Of a stretch of 64,000 nt of DNA, positions 61,161-64,000 are shown piece after piece. Both the position numbers and the translations under genes were made by a program. Positions within the stretch are counted from its first letter, which is position 1. Every line of letters begins with the position of its first letter. The DNA is from an uncultured Caproiciproducens sp. Lineage in GTDB: Bacteria > Bacillota > Clostridia > Oscillospirales > Acutalibacteraceae. Where the stretch lies: the NCBI RefSeq assembly GCF_963664915.1, contig NZ_OY761810.1, positions 510,661-574,660 of the forward strand. The letters are read 5' to 3'. A model generated the notes under the pieces. That model worked only from the letters and a program-made list of their open reading frames with translations, made no database searches and was not told where the DNA came from.

Positions 61161-62519
61161 ATGACTGAGAATAATTTCGCCGTAATCGGCCATCCAATTG
61201 CGCATACGATGTCCCCGTTTATTCACAATCGGCTTTTCGCCCTGAGCGGAAAAACAGCCGGTTACCGCGTTTGGGATATTTCTCCGTCCGAATTGCCCGG
61301 CCGAATGAAGGCACTTCACACCCTCTGCGGCTTCAACATCACGATTCCCCACAAGCAGTCCATTATTCCGCTTTTAGACGAACTGGACGAAAAATCCGTT
61401 TTTTTCAACTCAGTCAATACGGTTAAAAATACCGGCGGGCGTCTGACAGGATTTACAACAGACGGCGCTGGGTTTTGCAAGGCTCTCGAGGCCGCCGGCA
61501 TCGGCCTGAGCGGCCGCACCGTTGTGCTCGGCGCCGGAGGCGCAGGCAGAGTCATGGCGTTTGAAGCGGCCCTGAGCGGCGGAGTCGTCACCGTGGCTGT
61601 ACGGCCGCACGGCATGGAAGCGGCAGAAAAACTCTGCGCAAATATTCGTGCAAAAATAAAAGAGGCGCGGGCGGATTTTTGTCTGCTGGATGAAATCGAC
61701 GGTAAAATCGACCTGCTCGCCAACGCAACGCCGGTCGGCATGTTTCCCAGCACAACAGCATGCCCTGTTTCAGAGAAGATTATCAAAAAAGCTGCCTGTG
61801 TTTTTGACGCGGTTTACAATCCGAATGAAACGCTGATGATAAAAACAGCGCGAAAAAACGGAGTAAGGGCAATCGGCGGAATGAGCATGCTGGTCTGGCA
61901 GGCGGCGGCGGCGCATGAAATCTGGTATGGCGCAAAATTCAGACCCGATGACATCCAGACGCTTTGCAATGATGCCGTAACGGAAATGAAAAATAAATTC
62001 GGCAACATCGTTTTATGCGGCTATATGGGCAGCGGCAAGACCTCGGTCGGAAGCCTTCTCGCAAAGATTACAGGCCGCACTTTTGTGGATATGGACCATT
62101 ACATTGAGAAGAGGGAAGGTATGACGATTGCGGAAATTTTTTCCGCACGTGGAGAAGAGGCCTTTCGCATCATGGAGCGTGAAGCCGCAAAGGAGCTCAG
62201 CCTTCAATACGGCCTGATTATCGCGACGGGCGGCGGGGCCTTATTGAACCCCGAGAATACGGCCGCGCTGAAAGAAAACGGTGTGGTGGTACTGCTGGAC
62301 GCTTCGTTAGACGTCATCAGGGACCGTCTTTCCGGCGACGTTTCGCGTCCGCTGCTGGATGGACCGGACCGAAAAGAAAAAATGCAGCGGCTTTACAGCG
62401 AGCGAGTCGGTGTTTATCGTGCAGCAGCGGATTTTAAAGTTGACGCAGACGGCTGTGTCATCCGCATTGCGGAAGAAATAAGGGAACTATTAAAAATCCC
62501 GCTTATTCAAAATAAATAA
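61161..62519 (+). CDS. aroEK: Bifunctional shikimate dehydrogenase-shikimate kinase (AroE-AroK fusion)
   Basis: A 452-residue fusion. Residues 1 to about 278 form AroE: VIGHPIAHTMSPFIHN (shikimate site), FNITIPHKQ (catalytic Lys), VVLGAGGAGRVMAFEA (NADP) and ANATPVGMFPS. After a short linker residues 283-452 form AroK: GNIVLCGYMGSGKTSVGSLLA (P-loop), FVDMDHYIE, RVMEREAA-like FRIMEREAAKELS, and ATGGGALL. Both parts look complete. The fusion joins two consecutive steps of aromatic amino acid synthesis. AGTAAGGAG lies before ATG 61161. Its stop codon lies within the stem of a minus-strand terminator. Confidence 0.94.
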   Translation: MTENNFAVIGHPIAHTMSPFIHNRLFALSGKTAGYRVWDISPSELPGRMKALHTLCGFNITIPHKQSIIPLLDELDEKSVFFNSVNTVKNTGGRLTGFTTDGAGFCKALEAAGIGLSGRTVVLGAGGAGRVMAFEAALSGGVVTVAVRPHGMEAAEKLCANIRAKIKEARADFCLLDEIDGKIDLLANATPVGMFPSTTACPVSEKIIKKAACVFDAVYNPNETLMIKTARKNGVRAIGGMSMLVWQAAAAHEIWYGAKFRPDDIQTLCNDAVTEMKNKFGNIVLCGYMGSGKTSVGSLLAKITGRTFVDMDHYIEKREGMTIAEIFSARGEEAFRIMEREAAKELSLQYGLIIATGGGALLNPENTAALKENGVVVLLDASLDVIRDRLSGDVSRPLLDGPDRKEKMQRLYSERVGVYRAAADFKVDADGCVIRIAEEIRELLKIPLIQNK

Positions 62520-62524
62520 GCGGG
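62493..62524 (-). terminator. Terminator of the diguanylate cyclase gene, overlapping aroEK's end
   Basis: A 10-bp stem (62498-62507 with 62515-62524) with ATTTTTAAT on the minus strand. It covers the last codons and stop of aroEK. Confidence 0.75.
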
Positions 62525-62530
62525 TATCTG

Positions 62531-63907
62531 CTATTTTTTATATGCCGTAGCGGCATAAGTTCGGTAGGCGTCCTTTCCGCTGCTCTTCGCAGCGTACATG
62601 GCCGCATCGGCCTTTGCAAACAGTTCATGATAGTCCTTTCCGTCCTGCGGATAAAAAGCAACTCCTATACTGCCCGAAACCTTAAACGGCATGTCGTCCT
62701 GCAGATGAGCATCGCGAAAAATAGTTTGCAGCACTTTCGCTTTCTTCATCACATCCGCAGATAAAATATTTTTTAAAAACACGACAAATTCATCGCCGCC
62801 GATTCTGCCGATGATGTCGTCCTCACGAAACTGGTCTTTAAGTTTGGCGGAAATCACTTCAATCACCTCGTCACCCAGCAGATGGCCCAGATGATCGTTC
62901 ACATCTTTGAAATTGTCGATATCAATCAAAAACAGAGCGTGCTGGCTCCCGGCTTCGCTTTGGCTGATGGCTTTGTTGACCAGATTGGTTGTGGTCACGT
63001 GGTTGTAAAGCCCGCTCAAAAGGTCGCGCTCTGCTTGTTCCTTTAAGCTCATATTTTCTTTTTTCTGCCTGTCAATATCGGATATAAAGGCAATCATTCT
63101 GATCGGGACTTCCTTCTCATCGCGGATTACCGTACTGCGCACCCGGTACCACCGGTAATCGCCGTTCACATCCTTGAACCGGTACTCGGGATTCTTGGGG
63201 TTCTCTCCGTTTATAAATTGGTAAATGTCATTCATAATGTGCGATTTGTCCTCTTCAAAAATAACATCCGAATGAAACAGCGCGTCTAACAGGCCGTCCG
63301 CATTTACTTCAATGCCGAATTTTTCTTTAAACGGGGGCGAACAGTAAAGATCCTGCGTTATAAAATTATAGTCACAAATCGGATCGGCCGCCTGCTCCAT
63401 AATGATGCGGTAGCGTTCCTCGCTTGCCGCAAGTTCCTGCTTTGCTTTTTTTATGGTCTCAAGCTGTTCCCTCTCCTTTTTGAGAGAACGCCGTTTCTCC
63501 GTAATATCCTCCAGGCTGCAGCAAAAATAATCAATACCATCGTCTGTCATAAGGCGTACACAGCAGTTGGTCCAAATATGGTGGCCGTCTTTCCTTATGA
63601 GCTTCAGTTCAAGCTTAATGAAAGCACATTTTTTTAAACGAACAGCCAGCTTACTCCAGTTGATCCGCTGTTTGCGGCTCAGCACAAAGTTGGATTCTTC
63701 ACCGCACAGTTCCGTAATTTCGCCGACTTCGTACCCAATCATTCTGTAAAATGAGTTGCTCGCGTATACAATCGTCTGCACGCCATCATTCCTACAGCAG
63801 AAAATACCGCTGCCAAGATGATTAATTATTTTTTCTAAGGTGGGTGGATTCACGGGGGTTTTGGGCACCGACGTCACTTCCTTCTGTAAAGACACTTGCT
63901 CATTCAC
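62531..63907 (-). CDS. PAS-PAS-GGDEF diguanylate cyclase
   Basis: A 458-residue cytosolic sensor. Residues about 25-150 form a PAS domain (FYRMIGYEVGEITELCG) with a PAC-like tail, 165-280 a second PAS (EYRFKDVNGDYRWYRVRST), and 300-455 a GGDEF domain. The signature is DIIGRIGGDEFVVFL with an intact GGDEF and an upstream RxxD (REDD), the c-di-GMP inhibitory site. There is no membrane segment. It would make c-di-GMP from two GTP in response to a signal read by the PAS domains; the ligand is unknown. The start ATG at 63907 is in a good context. Confidence 0.93.
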   Translation of the reverse strand: MNEQVSLQKEVTSVPKTPVNPPTLEKIINHLGSGIFCCRNDGVQTIVYASNSFYRMIGYEVGEITELCGEESNFVLSRKQRINWSKLAVRLKKCAFIKLELKLIRKDGHHIWTNCCVRLMTDDGIDYFCCSLEDITEKRRSLKKEREQLETIKKAKQELAASEERYRIIMEQAADPICDYNFITQDLYCSPPFKEKFGIEVNADGLLDALFHSDVIFEEDKSHIMNDIYQFINGENPKNPEYRFKDVNGDYRWYRVRSTVIRDEKEVPIRMIAFISDIDRQKKENMSLKEQAERDLLSGLYNHVTTTNLVNKAISQSEAGSQHALFLIDIDNFKDVNDHLGHLLGDEVIEVISAKLKDQFREDDIIGRIGGDEFVVFLKNILSADVMKKAKVLQTIFRDAHLQDDMPFKVSGSIGVAFYPQDGKDYHELFAKADAAMYAAKSSGKDAYRTYAATAYKK

Positions 63908-64000
63908 ATGTTGATATTCTTAAAGATTATATCAAATTTACAGAAAACAATCAAGAAATTTCGTGCAGATTTTAACGATTCATTTTTTCTCTCCGCCGAT
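63908..64000. other. Window end, upstream of the diguanylate cyclase gene
   Basis: Ninety-three bases of A/T-rich DNA upstream of the cyclase. No gene or clear promoter is seen before the window ends. Confidence 0.4.

Overview
The window looks like the chromosome of a low-to-mid GC, endospore-forming anaerobic Clostridia, most likely an Oscillospiraceae/Ruminococcaceae-type fermenter. Support: sporulation genes (ytvI-like, cotJA, cotJB), a trimeric NADH/ferredoxin-type [FeFe] hydrogenase operon, an A-type flavoprotein with rubredoxin, a Na+-decarboxylase beta/gamma pair, a zinc-type S14 and AGGAGG-type ribosome binding sites throughout. The taxon is inference from gene content; no rRNA or tRNA gene was recognised.

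Layout. 1-5.7 kb: an edge-truncated Cro/C1 HTH gene, a YtvI-type membrane protein, a GntR(YtrA)-ABC transporter operon with its own promoter and candidate operator, and a TVP38 protein. 5.7-8.1 kb (minus): flavodiiron protein plus rubredoxin under a strong promoter, a DUF6514 protein and a PAP2 phosphatase. 8.2-12.1 kb: a P-type Ca2+-type ATPase and a flippase-like protein, convergent around a 164-bp element with 22-bp inverted termini. 12.2-15.2 kb: cotJA, a CotJB with a 37-residue tandem-repeat tail, an unassigned structured RNA, two small genes and a gene-poor stretch. 15.2-21.9 kb: yrzB-like gene, 6S RNA, then (minus) pyrC-pyrF-pyrK-pyrD-histidine phosphatase-ruvX and a YdcF protein. 21.98-23.27 kb: a complete IS3-family element that seems to sit in the loop of the hydrogenase-operon terminator.

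23.3-31.7 kb (minus): two operons. The downstream one (hydC, an HATPase, a small [2Fe-2S] protein, hydB, hydA) has a Rex-type operator upstream. The upstream one (DRTGG, RsbT-like ATPase, hydrogenase-like protein with altered H-cluster motifs, DRTGG, PHP) looks like a redox-sensing companion module. 31.8-35.4 kb: serC-serA and nagA. 35.5-38.4 kb: a secreted repeat protein and a small unknown. 38.6-54.4 kb: the unbroken S10-spc-alpha ribosomal superoperon (rpsJ to rplQ, with secY, adk, map, a KOW protein and infA), preceded by a 300-base leader with a terminator-like hairpin. 54.4-64 kb: a mini-OadB protein, an RsiV-like lipoprotein, an ECF sigma factor with an LCP-family membrane partner, proS, an oadG/oadB-like pair, acpP, a fused aroE-aroK and a PAS-PAS-GGDEF diguanylate cyclase.

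The best candidates for something undescribed are the structured RNA at 13.48-13.65 kb, the repeat-tailed CotJB, the S10 leader hairpin, and the hydrogenase-like sensor module.
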